In this document: piece by piece, positions 25,686 through 33,923 of the stretch | How positions within the stretch are numbered: the stretch's first letter is position 1 | Layout: each line of letters begins with the position of its first letter | Source: JAAXHF01 sp965242605 | GTDB lineage: Bacteria; Desulfobacterota; Binatia; Bin18 | Direction: 5' to 3' | NCBI GenBank assembly: GCA_965242605.1 | Contig: CBDESS010000001.1 | Location: 682,001 to 746,000, forward strand | DNA length: 64,000 nt | Notes under the pieces: model-generated | Databases searched by the model: none | The model's input: only the letters and a program-made list of their open reading frames with translations | Told to the model about the DNA's origin: nothing | Made by a program: the position numbers and the translations under genes

Positions 25686-26868
25686 ACTGCGCTATTTTGC
25701 CTCGCTCCGCGAACGGCTGGGCAAAACCGAAGAAATCCGCGAGATTCCTGACGGCGCAAGTGTGGGGCAAGTGTGGGAGCTGCTGACCGAAGAGCACCCC
25801 GATCTGGCCGAACCGGCACGCTCCATCGCCTTTGCCGTGGCCGAGGAATACGTTGACAAGGATCACCGCCTTCAAGATAACGACGAACTCGCATTTCTTC
25901 CGCCGGTGAGTGGAGGGGCCGTGAAGGACGAAGCGTTTCATCAGATCGAGAGGAAGGCGAAACGCTTCGTCCTTGCAGAAGACCACACCCGCATCCTGGC
26001 CAAGCTTACCCACGACCCCATTGACCTGCAGGAGCTGTGCGACTTTGTGGCCGACCCGGGCGCGGGTGCGCTGGCCAGCTTTGTCGGCACAACCCGCAAT
26101 ACCAACGAGGGCCGCCAGGTCATTCGCCTGGAGTACGAGTGCTATCCGGTCATGGCTGAAAAAGAAATGACCAAAATCGGCCGCCAGGTCCTGGCCCGCT
26201 GGCCGGTTCTCAAAATTGCCATGATGCACCGCCTCGGCAGGGTCGATATTGGCCAGGCCAGCGTGGCGATTGCGGTGTCCTCACCCCGCCGCGGGGCGGC
26301 GTTTGAGGCCTGCCAGCACGCCATCAACACCCTCAAAGAGACCGTCCCGATCTGGAAAAAAGAACGCTACGAGGGGGGACAGGTGTGGATCGGCTCCCAG
26401 ACCGGAACCCCCGGCCGGCTGCATCAGGTCCAGCAGGAGGACCGCAAACCAGAGAAGGAGGAGCGTATGAGCGCAGAGAACGAAAAGAAGGCGACCGATT
26501 TCTGTCTGTCTTTAGAAGACGGGGAGCTGGCCAGGAGCGTGCAATATCTGTCCGAGGATGTGGAGTATCATAATATGCCCTGGGAGCCGGTGAGCGGCCA
26601 CGCCGGGGTGCGCAAGGTGTTGGACAGCTTTGTCGAGGGCGACAACAACATCCTGCAGAAGATGGACATCAGGCGCACTGCCTCGTCCGGCACGACGGTC
26701 ATGAACGAACGGCTCGAAACCTGGGCGATCGGCACTGTCACCGTCAAGCTGCCGGTGGTCGGCCTGTTTGAGTTCAACAGCGAGGGCAAAATCTTCCGCT
26801 GGCACGACTATTTTGATGCCAAGACCCTTGCCCCGCTGACCGAAGAGATGAAACGAGTCCGGGGCTGA
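25675..26868 (+). CDS. moaX-like: MoaD-MoaE molybdopterin synthase fusion, open into a limonene-epoxide-hydrolase-like domain
   Basis: One open frame of 397 codons. Residues 1-81 are MoaD ending exactly in SGG (Gly80-Gly81), the sulfur-carrier tail. A linker is encoded by a long inverted repeat. From about residue 107 MoaE follows, with GAGALASFVGTTRN, EYECYPVMAEKEM, HRLGRVDIGQ and ETVPIWKKERYEGG. MoaD normally needs a free Gly-Gly end, so the fusion must be cut, as in MoaX of mycobacteria. No stop separates MoaE from the epoxide-hydrolase-like domain, but an internal GAAGGAGGAGCGT-ATG at 26467 probably starts the latter separately. ATG at 25675 is the MoaD start. Confidence 0.85.
   Translation: MRIKLRYFASLRERLGKTEEIREIPDGASVGQVWELLTEEHPDLAEPARSIAFAVAEEYVDKDHRLQDNDELAFLPPVSGGAVKDEAFHQIERKAKRFVLAEDHTRILAKLTHDPIDLQELCDFVADPGAGALASFVGTTRNTNEGRQVIRLEYECYPVMAEKEMTKIGRQVLARWPVLKIAMMHRLGRVDIGQASVAIAVSSPRRGAAFEACQHAINTLKETVPIWKKERYEGGQVWIGSQTGTPGRLHQVQQEDRKPEKEERMSAENEKKATDFCLSLEDGELARSVQYLSEDVEYHNMPWEPVSGHAGVRKVLDSFVEGDNNILQKMDIRRTASSGTTVMNERLETWAIGTVTVKLPVVGLFEFNSEGKIFRWHDYFDAKTLAPLTEEMKRVRG
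25924..25974. repeat. 16-bp inverted repeat inside the MoaD-MoaE linker
   Basis: AAGGACGAAGCGTTTC (25924-25939) is the exact complement of 25959-25974, with a 19-base spacer. It starts immediately after the codons for the MoaD Gly-Gly and its neighbours, so the linker peptide is the translation of a palindrome. It looks like an inserted palindromic element or a fusion scar. Confidence 0.8.
26467..26868 (+). CDS. Limonene-1,2-epoxide hydrolase-like (NTF2-fold) protein, internal start
   Basis: 133 residues if started at the internal ATG, which has an excellent AAGGAGGAG ribosome site. The NTF2-like fold shows FCLSLEDGELARSVQYLSED, HNMPWEPVSGHAGVRKVLDSF, MNERLETWAIGT and KIFRWHDYFD. Epoxide hydrolases of this group use an Arg and two Asp; the motif usually written ER-x-D is ERLE here, an Asp-to-Glu change, while the WHDYFD Asp is kept. 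It is in frame with MoaD-MoaE with no stop between, so both a separate protein and a read-through tail are possible. The substrate is unknown. Confidence 0.75.
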   Translation: MSAENEKKATDFCLSLEDGELARSVQYLSEDVEYHNMPWEPVSGHAGVRKVLDSFVEGDNNILQKMDIRRTASSGTTVMNERLETWAIGTVTVKLPVVGLFEFNSEGKIFRWHDYFDAKTLAPLTEEMKRVRG

Positions 26869-26959
26869 GGATTGGGGCCTGACGGCAAACCGCCCGGGCC
26901 GCCGCCTGCTCAATACACATCAGGAGCGCCCCCACACATGAATTGCATACTTGATGAGC

Positions 26960-27424
26960 CTAGAGCTTGCCCCGGCTGGCAAAGCGGGCAAACTCCCCCT
27001 GGTCAAAGACATGCTTCAAGCGGTTCTTGCCGGCCTGATTGAGCAGCCATTGCCGCGCCCCGGGGGCATACCCACCGCCGTCCAGCAGGATGATCGTATC
27101 ATAGTCGTCCTGCTGGATACTCAACACCTCAAACGGAAACTTCTGATCCACACTCCCCGATGACGCCTGCCACTTGCATTGAATCACCAGGCAGGAGGGC
27201 CAGAGCCGGGGGTGGTAGAGTATAAGATCAACAAAGCGACGCTTGCCGTAGATATCGTTGCCGGTTTCGACCTGGCGGGCATAGATGGGCTGCTCCATCT
27301 CCCGGAGCGGAAAAAACAGCCGGCGCTCAACCGGCTCATAGCCTGAGCGGTCCAGGATATGACCAGCAAACGTTTCGAGCTGGTTGCCGGCGGCGTTAGC
27401 CCGCGTCCCTCCTGATTGCGGCAT
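26960..27424 (-). CDS. PD-(D/E)XK family putative restriction endonuclease
   Basis: 154 residues. GNQLETFAGHIL near the start is the leading Glu helix, and RFVDLILYHP…LVIQCKWQ is a D-x(n)-Q-x-K version of the PD-(D/E)XK metal site. FEVLSIQQDDYDTIILLDGGGYAPGA follows, as in nucleases that take over a substrate-like helix. ATG at 27422-27424 lies one base after the TGA of the upstream adenine methylase, on the same strand, so the two are almost certainly a restriction-modification pair. The recognition site is unknown. Confidence 0.8.
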   Translation of the reverse strand: MPQSGGTRANAAGNQLETFAGHILDRSGYEPVERRLFFPLREMEQPIYARQVETGNDIYGKRRFVDLILYHPRLWPSCLVIQCKWQASSGSVDQKFPFEVLSIQQDDYDTIILLDGGGYAPGARQWLLNQAGKNRLKHVFDQGEFARFASRGKL

Positions 27425-27425
27425 C

Positions 27426-28295
27426 TCACGCTCCGCACATGAGCAGTTCCACGACCTTTTCTCTCCCCTCCCCCTGGCAACTGATCGCGCGTGGGGCTGA
27501 AATCTGCGCAATCCGAAACCCTTTGTAGAGAGTGCGGATGAGGGGGGTATCACTGTTCGAGATCAGGACATGGACCCCGGCCGCCCGCCAGCGCTGGCAG
27601 GCATCACGCAGCGCCTTCTGGTCAGCCTCGGCAAAGCCCCGGCCGGTGTAGCCGCTGAAGGTGGCGTCATAGGGCGGATCGCAATACACCACGTCGCCGG
27701 CCTGGGGCTGAATCTTCTCAAACGACTGTACCCGCAGCGTGGCTTTCTTCAGCACCTCGGCCACGGCCCGCAGGTTGTCGGCGTCGCAGATGGTCGGGTT
27801 TGTGTAGCGTCCGATCGGCACGTTAAACCGGCCTTGGCTGTTCACCCGGTAGAGGCCGTTGTAGCAGGTCTTATTCAGATAGATGAACCGGGCGGCTTTG
27901 CGCACCGGGTCTTGATAGGCATGGCCCTCTTCCCGGATTTTCAGATACTGGGCCGGCCCGTGGTGCCGGGCGTGCTTCTCCAACTCCACAATCACTGCCT
28001 CCGCATCTTTCTGGAGCATCCTGTAGGTCAGCATCAGTTCGGGGTTGCTGTCCGACAGGTGGGCCATCCGTATCCGGCTGTCCAGGGCGAAGAAGACCGC
28101 CCCGCCCCCGCAGAATGGCTCGTAGTAGTCGCCAAACTGAGCGGGCAGGAGCTTGACAATCTCTGGGACAATTGCCCGCTTGCCCCCGGCCCACTTGAGG
28201 AAGGGCTGGGCACGCGCACGGTCCAGGTAGGTGACGGTCGTCTTTTTCGGCTCGGTTTCAAGACGGGACGACCGCAGGGATGCGGTGTGGGCCAT
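27426..28295 (-). CDS. dam-like: Dam-family DNA adenine N6-methyltransferase
   Basis: 289 residues. FLKWAGGKR opens motif X, YYEPFCGGGAVFFAL is motif I, and VYCDPPYDATFSGYTG is catalytic motif IV, in the alpha-class order of Dam/DpnM. The intervening helical domain (RKAARFIYLNKTCYNGLYRVNSQGRFNVPIG) reads specific DNA. Dam relatives often recognise GATC, but the target here is not determined. Start ATG 28293-28295 has AAGGAGGGGAG before it. The nuclease gene follows after one base, so this acts as its protective partner. Confidence 0.93.
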   Translation of the reverse strand: MAHTASLRSSRLETEPKKTTVTYLDRARAQPFLKWAGGKRAIVPEIVKLLPAQFGDYYEPFCGGGAVFFALDSRIRMAHLSDSNPELMLTYRMLQKDAEAVIVELEKHARHHGPAQYLKIREEGHAYQDPVRKAARFIYLNKTCYNGLYRVNSQGRFNVPIGRYTNPTICDADNLRAVAEVLKKATLRVQSFEKIQPQAGDVVYCDPPYDATFSGYTGRGFAEADQKALRDACQRWRAAGVHVLISNSDTPLIRTLYKGFRIAQISAPRAISCQGEGREKVVELLMCGA

Positions 28296-28392
28296 ACTCC
28301 CCTCCTTGGCTGCCGACTCAGTCTGGCAGTCTTGTTGTCCGGCTGTCAAGATTGTGTCAGGCTAGGTCCCTGACATCCAACAGGAGGTAGCT

Positions 28393-28686
28393 ATGGCACG
28401 ACGCAGACTCTCAGACGCCGAGATTCAGACCGCCCTGACAAATCGGCCCGGCTGGGCGGTGGTTGAGGGCAAGCTCCACCGTGAGTACACGTTTCAGGAT
28501 TTTGTTCACGCCTTCGGTTTTATGACCAGTGCCGCCCTGGTGGCCGAAGCCATGAACCATCATCCCGAGTGGTTCAATGTCTACAGCACGGTCAGGGTTG
28601 ACCTCAACACCCACGACGCAGGCGGCATCAGCCAGCTCGACCTTGACCTGGCCGAAAAAATGGACGCCCTGGCTGGCCGCCGTTGA
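28393..28686 (+). CDS. phhB: Pterin-4a-carbinolamine dehydratase
   Basis: 97 residues, normal for the family. RRLSDAEIQTAL, GWAVVEGKLHREYTFQDFVHAFGFM, AEAMNHHPEWFNVYSTVRVDLNTHDAGGIS include the conserved HHPxW-x-N-x-Y and the T-H-D/x-GG active-site residues. The enzyme recycles hydroxylated tetrahydrobiopterin or a related pterin. ACAGGAGGTAGCT precedes the ATG. No aromatic amino-acid hydroxylase is next to it, so its pterin user lies elsewhere. Confidence 0.95.
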   Translation: MARRRLSDAEIQTALTNRPGWAVVEGKLHREYTFQDFVHAFGFMTSAALVAEAMNHHPEWFNVYSTVRVDLNTHDAGGISQLDLDLAEKMDALAGRR

Positions 28687-28758
28687 TGAACGGGTCGGCT
28701 CAGAGTTGCGAGTCGGGACATTCCTGCTCGCTCCGGGCGCGACATTCGGTCAAACGTT

Positions 28759-29634
28759 ATGGCAAAACACACAGAGAAAGCGTTCAGAGACTACCACGAA
28801 GAGGGGCATCTCTGGATAACCTTGTCTACAGGGGAGTACTACCCTGACATACTGACTCTGGCCTGCGAGTTATACAAGCCGGTGCTCGTAGCATTTGGAC
28901 AGATGTTGAAGTCTGCCCATTCCTCGACGGACTTATTCATGGCGATTGTACACACACAACCGCAATGGATGCGGATACAGCTATGCAGAGTGTTTCGGAA
29001 ATACGTCAGTCCCGAAACTCCTGTCGAAATGCTCAAAAAGAAAAGCGCTGCGAAGAATATCTGCGAGCGTTTCGGCAAGGGTTTTCGAAAAATTACCGAA
29101 GTACAAGAGCTGTTTCAATCGCGCCCCATGCCCGACGAGGCGCTGTGCGCGGTCCTGTGGGAATACAAGGAGAGAAGCCGGAAGGGCTATGATTTGACCG
29201 AAAGGTTATTCTCGATCATTCGAAAGCGTTTTCCTTCACTCGCAATCACTGGACCGGAGCGTGCAGGGAGGGATGTGCTGCTGGGCGAATTGTTCAGGAA
29301 TTACCCGAAGCCGGACAGACCTGTTGACTTCGTGCTATCCCACAGAGGTAAGCCGGTGGCAATCGGTCTTGCGAGATACGATTCTGACAGAGGCGGGGCA
29401 CAGGAGGATGACAGAACTGGTCAGTACCGAGACTGCGCCGCGGAGATTCTTGACTACGCAAATCAACACGCGCTCCCGCTCAAGGTCATCTTCCTGAACG
29501 ATGGGCCGGGCCTCCTGCTTGGCTCCATGTGGCGGGACTACGCATCCCTTGAGGAGTCTCGCCCAGGGTTGATCAAGGTTGTGACGCTCAGAATGATCCC
29601 CGAACGTGTAACGTTGCAATGGCTTCTTTCTTAA
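28759..29634 (+). CDS. Putative type II restriction endonuclease (partner of the next methylase)
   Basis: 291 residues. The first 200 are a helical DNA-recognition-like region (RIQLCRVFRKYVSPETPVEML). The C-terminal domain has GRDVLLGELFRNYP, RPVDFVLSHRGKPVAIGLARYDSDRGG and QYRDCAAEILDYAN, an arrangement seen in PD-(D/E)XK type II restriction enzymes where the Asp of VDF pairs with the second acidic strand. I cannot name the exact family. Base composition is lower in GC than the neighbours, and a methylase follows after 12 bp, both usual for a transferred restriction-modification cassette. Confidence 0.65.
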   Translation: MAKHTEKAFRDYHEEGHLWITLSTGEYYPDILTLACELYKPVLVAFGQMLKSAHSSTDLFMAIVHTQPQWMRIQLCRVFRKYVSPETPVEMLKKKSAAKNICERFGKGFRKITEVQELFQSRPMPDEALCAVLWEYKERSRKGYDLTERLFSIIRKRFPSLAITGPERAGRDVLLGELFRNYPKPDRPVDFVLSHRGKPVAIGLARYDSDRGGAQEDDRTGQYRDCAAEILDYANQHALPLKVIFLNDGPGLLLGSMWRDYASLEESRPGLIKVVTLRMIPERVTLQWLLS

Positions 29635-29646
29635 TAGGTTGCTGTC

Positions 29647-30948
29647 ATGGCCACAGGAATTCCAACGAAGGCCGGGTCTGGAAAGAGTCATACTCTTGAG
29701 TTGTCCTATCCGGGCAAAAAGAGCGGGGCCGCTATACGAAGCGCTCGGACCACGGTCTGTTTTGATTTGGTACGGGAATGTTCTTCTCTGAATCGCCTGT
29801 ACTGCGGTGACAATCTCGCTGGCCTGTACCATCTGATGGAAGACCCTTCCATTCGGGAAAAGGTTACTTTGGTGTATATTGACCCCCCTTTCGCTACGAG
29901 GGGGATGTTCCTCTCACGTGATCAACACAAGGCTTATGAGGATACTGTTTGTGGTGACGAATATGTAGAGGCTCTGAGGGAACGGCTGGTACTTCTGAGA
30001 GAACTGTTGTCCCCCGAAGGTTCCATCTATCTTCATCTTGATGAGAAGATGCTCTTTTATATGAAGCTCATCATGGACGAAATTTTCGGTGCCGCTAATT
30101 ACAGGAACCTCATTGTCCGAAAGAAATGCAATCCAAAGAACTACACAAGAAAAGCCTACGGAAACATAGCTGACTTCATCCTGTTCTATACCAGGAGTGA
30201 AAAATATGTATGGAACCGCCCGGCGGAGCCTCTTTCAGAGCAGAGTTCCAAAGAATATCACTATGTCGAGCCGGATACCGGACGGCGGTTTATGAAAGTA
30301 CCCATCCATGCGCCTGGAAAACGCAATGGCGCTACCGGGAGACCGTGGCGCGGAAAACTGCCACCACCGGGAAAGCATTGGCAGTACCCCCCAGCAACCC
30401 TTGATGAGCTGGACGCCAAGGGTGAGATTTTCTGGTCCGGCAATGGCAATCCTCGCCGTAAGGTTTATCTCGATCAGCATCGCGGTGTTGGTATTCAAGA
30501 TATCTGGCTGGCCTTCAAAGATGCGCACAACCAGAACGTTAAGATCACAGGCTATCCTACGGAGAAGCCTCCCGATTTGCTGCGCCGGATCGTTGAGACA
30601 TCTTCCCATCCAGGGGATATGGTTCTGGATTGCTACGCTGGTTCAGGAACGACGCTCGATGTTGCAAACGAGTTGCAGCGCCGCTGGATCGGAATGGACT
30701 GTAGCATCAAGGCAGTCGCTACTATGCTTGAGCGGTTCAAACATGGCTTGTCACGCATGGGAGATTACGTCGAAAAACGAAACGCCTCAAGACAGGTTTC
30801 GCTATCTGGTTCGTTAAATACAGGAGGACAGGGGCATGAGGACAGACACCAGCGGGGCCGTTTCTCAAGATCGAATTTTTCATTATTTATACAACGAGAC
30901 AGGCGGGACGATTTTCTCCCAATCGTCGAAAGTGTAGACGGTCTCTGA
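29647..30948 (+). CDS. Site-specific DNA methyltransferase (beta class, type II)
   Basis: 433 residues. LVYIDPPFATRG is catalytic motif IV (DPPF) and comes before VLDCYAGSGTTLDVANELQRRWIG, motif I. That order marks the beta class of N4-cytosine or N6-adenine enzymes. LSPEGSIYLHLDEKMLFYMKLIMDEIFG is the usual helix after the catalytic loop, and KITGYPTEKPPDLLRRIVE precedes motif I. It is probably the protective partner of the preceding nuclease. The C-terminal 40 residues are low-complexity and basic (RQVSLSGSLN…HQRGRFSRS) with no known domain. Confidence 0.9.
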   Translation: MATGIPTKAGSGKSHTLELSYPGKKSGAAIRSARTTVCFDLVRECSSLNRLYCGDNLAGLYHLMEDPSIREKVTLVYIDPPFATRGMFLSRDQHKAYEDTVCGDEYVEALRERLVLLRELLSPEGSIYLHLDEKMLFYMKLIMDEIFGAANYRNLIVRKKCNPKNYTRKAYGNIADFILFYTRSEKYVWNRPAEPLSEQSSKEYHYVEPDTGRRFMKVPIHAPGKRNGATGRPWRGKLPPPGKHWQYPPATLDELDAKGEIFWSGNGNPRRKVYLDQHRGVGIQDIWLAFKDAHNQNVKITGYPTEKPPDLLRRIVETSSHPGDMVLDCYAGSGTTLDVANELQRRWIGMDCSIKAVATMLERFKHGLSRMGDYVEKRNASRQVSLSGSLNTGGQGHEDRHQRGRFSRSNFSLFIQRDRRDDFLPIVESVDGL

Positions 30949-30970
30949 AAGACTATTCTACGGTCATCTC

Positions 30971-31675
30971 TCAGACGAGCCAATAAGAACTGTTCTGGTT
31001 CTCTGCGCGGCGGCTCTCGGTCAGACGCTTGACAAACGCCCGATGTGAGGCCGTTCCCATGCTCTGTTGGAGTTCGGTCAGGACCTGCGTCATATCGCCC
31101 CGGAGCAGGGCCGGCACGGCCAGGTACAGGCCGGGGGGGAAAATACGGCTGTGGACCGCGCCAGGAGAATCCTGTGGCAGCGCGCTGTAGCCGTCTTCGG
31201 TCCAGTGGAACCAGTCAATCCGCCGGTCGTAGACCTGCCAGACGAGGTATTCCTGCACACCGTTACGGCGGTAGATTTGCAGCTTGTCGTGCAGGTCGTA
31301 GGCGGCGCTGCTGGCGGCAATTTCAACAATGAGTTCGGGCGCGCCTTCAATGTAATCATCCGCAGTGATTGAGGACCGTCCGCCCTTGTCCGGTTCCAGG
31401 CGGAGCAAGGCGTCCGGCTGCGGTTCGTTGTCGAGGTCAAGGCGCACGGTGGCGTTGTCGGCGAGATGCACGCCGGGCGTTGCGGCACTGTACACGCCGA
31501 GCCACGTCATGAGGTAGGCGTGGGGTTCGCCGTGACCCCTGGCCCGGACCGGCAAGCTCACATACACCACCCCCTCTATCAGCTCGGCCTTCTTGACATC
31601 TGGCCGACGCTCGTAGCGCCGTTCAAACTCATAGCGTGAGAGCCGGTCGCCATTCTCCAGAGGGACGGGCAGCAT
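30971..31675 (-). CDS. Uma2-family PD-(D/E)XK endonuclease-like protein
   Basis: 234 residues. The Uma2/DUF820 pattern is visible: SRYEFERRYERR, KAELIEGVVYVS, ADNATVRLDLDNEPQPDALLR, GAPELIVEIAASSAAYDLHDKLQIYRRNGVQEYLVW. The acidic residue of PDA plus the EIA-x(n)-K make a nuclease-like metal site. Uma2 proteins are common in cyanobacteria and large environmental genomes; most have no known role. It follows the CoA-transferase gene on the same strand after two bases. Confidence 0.88.
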   Translation of the reverse strand: MLPVPLENGDRLSRYEFERRYERRPDVKKAELIEGVVYVSLPVRARGHGEPHAYLMTWLGVYSAATPGVHLADNATVRLDLDNEPQPDALLRLEPDKGGRSSITADDYIEGAPELIVEIAASSAAYDLHDKLQIYRRNGVQEYLVWQVYDRRIDWFHWTEDGYSALPQDSPGAVHSRIFPPGLYLAVPALLRGDMTQVLTELQQSMGTASHRAFVKRLTESRRAENQNSSYWLV

Positions 31676-31677
31676 GC

Positions 31678-32874
31678 TCAGATGACCCCCTCCGCCTCCA
31701 GCTCCTTGACCGCCTCGGGACCCAGGCCGAGCAGGTCGCGGTACACGTCGGCGTTATGCTGGCCGAGGAGCGGGGCGGGTCTGAGTTCAAGGGCTGAGTC
31801 GTCCAACTGTACGGCACAGGTCGGCATGGTGAGCTCGCCCCGCGTCGGATGCCGGACCGTCGCCACCATGCCGCGTTCGCGCAGGTGGGGGTCACTGAGG
31901 ATGTCCCGGGAATCAAACACCGCGCCGCACGGAATACCGGCCTCACCCATGGTGCGCATGACGGTGAGCTTGTCGTGCTGCGTGGTCCAGGCGCTGATAT
32001 ACTCGTACACTTCGTCAAAGCGCGCATTGCGCTCGGAGCGCTTTGTGTAGCGCGGGTCGTCAAGCAGCTCGTCCCGCTCAATGACCCGCAGCAGGGCGTC
32101 CCACATCGCCGGAGTGGTGGCCATCAGGTAGACATAATCGTTAGGGCCGCCGGGATGGCAGGGATAGGTGTCGGTCGGCGCGGCGTGGCTGAGCCGGTTG
32201 CCGCTGCGCTGCACTACAGCGCCGGTCTCGATATGGTGGCGCATGGGAACCCGGCCGTAGTTCACCATCGCGTCCTGCATGGCTACTTCAACGTGCTGGC
32301 CGCGGCCGGTTCTGCTGCGCTGGAGCAGGGCCGACAAGATGCCGACCGCGCAGTGCAGGCCGGTTCCGGTGTCGGCAATCGTTGGCCCCGGCTTGATCGG
32401 CGGACCGCCGGGCAGGCCGGTGATGCTGATCGCCCCGCCGGTCGCCAGGGCGGCCGAGTTAAAGCTCTTATAGCCGCTCCACGGCCCGTAGGTTCCGTAG
32501 CCCTTGATCGTGGCGTAGATGAGGCGGGGACTGATCTCGCGCAGGGTCTGGTAGCCAAGCCCCAACCCTTCCATTGTGCCCAGCGAGAAATTTTCGATCA
32601 CAACATCAACCTGCCGGGCCAGGGAGCGGAACAGGGCTTTGCCCCGCTCGGATTTGAGGTCAAGGGTTACGCTGCGCTTGTTGGCATTCAGCAGCACAAA
32701 CAGATATGAGTCCACATCCGGCGTGTCACGCACAAAACTGCGGCCCGGCTCACCCGTGCCCGGCGGCTCAAGTTTGATGACATCGGCACCTAAAAAGGCC
32801 AGCAACTCGGTGCAGGCCGGCCCGGCTTCGTAGTGGGTCAAATCGAGAATGCGAATATGGTCAAGTGCCGACAT
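31678..32874 (-). CDS. CaiB/BaiF family (formyl-CoA transferase-like) CoA-transferase
   Basis: 398 residues. HIRILDLTHYEAGPACTELLAFLGADVIKLEPPGTGEPGR and NANKRSVTLDLKSERGK are the family opening. GPTIADTGTGLHCAVGILSALL carries the catalytic Asp of class III CoA-transferases. GEAGIPCGAVFDSRDILSDPHLRERGM is the usual late loop. It would move CoA between organic acids, entry to acyl-CoA catabolism. ATG at 32872-32874 follows GGAGGACGC. A second CaiB-type gene lies at 5011 and appears only distantly related. Confidence 0.93.
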   Translation of the reverse strand: MSALDHIRILDLTHYEAGPACTELLAFLGADVIKLEPPGTGEPGRSFVRDTPDVDSYLFVLLNANKRSVTLDLKSERGKALFRSLARQVDVVIENFSLGTMEGLGLGYQTLREISPRLIYATIKGYGTYGPWSGYKSFNSAALATGGAISITGLPGGPPIKPGPTIADTGTGLHCAVGILSALLQRSRTGRGQHVEVAMQDAMVNYGRVPMRHHIETGAVVQRSGNRLSHAAPTDTYPCHPGGPNDYVYLMATTPAMWDALLRVIERDELLDDPRYTKRSERNARFDEVYEYISAWTTQHDKLTVMRTMGEAGIPCGAVFDSRDILSDPHLRERGMVATVRHPTRGELTMPTCAVQLDDSALELRPAPLLGQHNADVYRDLLGLGPEAVKELEAEGVI

Positions 32875-33004
32875 GGGGCGTCCTCCTCATTCGTGCCGCG
32901 GGCACTTCGGGCCGGGCCAGCCTGGCAGCGGGCCGCCGAGCTTGCAAAAGAACGCCGGCAAGGAAATAATCAGCGCCAGACAGGCTCAGCGAAGGAGACA
33001 CATC

Positions 33005-33868
33005 ATGGCCCAGCCCAAATATAACCGCAAGACGCAAGACGTTGGCAATATCCTCGGCCTGGAGCACGTCAATGTGACGGTTCCCGACCAAGAGCTGGCG
33101 CTTCGCTTCTACGTCTCAGGACTCGGCCTGACCCGCGACCCGTACATGATGGTCGGGCCTGAAAACATGTGGGTCAATGTTGGCGACCAACAGTTTCATC
33201 TGCCCACCCGCGGCCCACAGGTGTTGACTGGCTGCATCGGTCTGGTTGTTGCCGACCTCGACGCGCTGCAACGGCGGCTCACCCGGCTTGAAGACAAACT
33301 GGCCGGAACGGCCTTTCGCTGGACGGCCAGAAAAGACCACATTGCCGTGACCTGCCCGTGGGGCAATCAGCTCCGCTGCCACGCTCCCGCCCCGCAGTTT
33401 GGCGGCATGAGCCTGGGCATGCCCTATGTGGAGGTGTCGGTCAAACCCGGAACCGCCCGGGGCATTGCCGACTTCTACCGCACGGTCATGCATGCCCCGG
33501 CTACGCTGGTCAAAGATGGCCGGAGCACGCTGGCCGAGGTCGGCATGGGCTGCTCCCAGGTCCTGCGTTTCCGGGAAACCGCCCAGCCCCTGCCCGATTA
33601 TGACGGGCACCATATCGCCATCTATGTAGCCGACTTTTCGGGCCCCCACGCCTTCCTGAAGCGTCAGAAGCTGATCACCGAGGAATCCAGCGACTCCCAG
33701 TACCGATTTCAGACCATTGTGCAGCCCAGGACGGGTAAACTCTTATGCGAACTTGAGCACGAGGTCCGCAGCCTGTATCACCCGATGTACGGCCGTGAAC
33801 TCGTCAACCGCAACTCGGCCCAGAATATCTTTGCCTACGCGCGTGGCCGGGACGCCTTTGTGCAGTAA
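33005..33868 (+). CDS. VOC-family protein with two glyoxalase/dioxygenase-like domains
   Basis: 287 residues. First domain: LGLEHVNVTVPDQELALRFYVSGLGLTRDP (33-60), with the metal-type His in GLEHV. Second: MSLGMPYVEVSVKPGTARGIADFYRTVM with an Asp/Glu-rich closing strand. Two-domain VOC proteins include extradiol dioxygenases and isomerases; the first His and a late Glu (LCELEHEVRSLYHPMYGREL) suggest a metal site, but activity is unknown. ATG at 33005 is preceded by AAGGAGA. Divergent from the CoA-transferase. Confidence 0.8.
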   Translation: MAQPKYNRKTQDVGNILGLEHVNVTVPDQELALRFYVSGLGLTRDPYMMVGPENMWVNVGDQQFHLPTRGPQVLTGCIGLVVADLDALQRRLTRLEDKLAGTAFRWTARKDHIAVTCPWGNQLRCHAPAPQFGGMSLGMPYVEVSVKPGTARGIADFYRTVMHAPATLVKDGRSTLAEVGMGCSQVLRFRETAQPLPDYDGHHIAIYVADFSGPHAFLKRQKLITEESSDSQYRFQTIVQPRTGKLLCELEHEVRSLYHPMYGRELVNRNSAQNIFAYARGRDAFVQ

Positions 33869-33923
33869 GGCCCCCAAGGCCAGCGCGGAGGGACAGGTCT
33901 GCGTGTCCGCCGCCGGGGGAACA

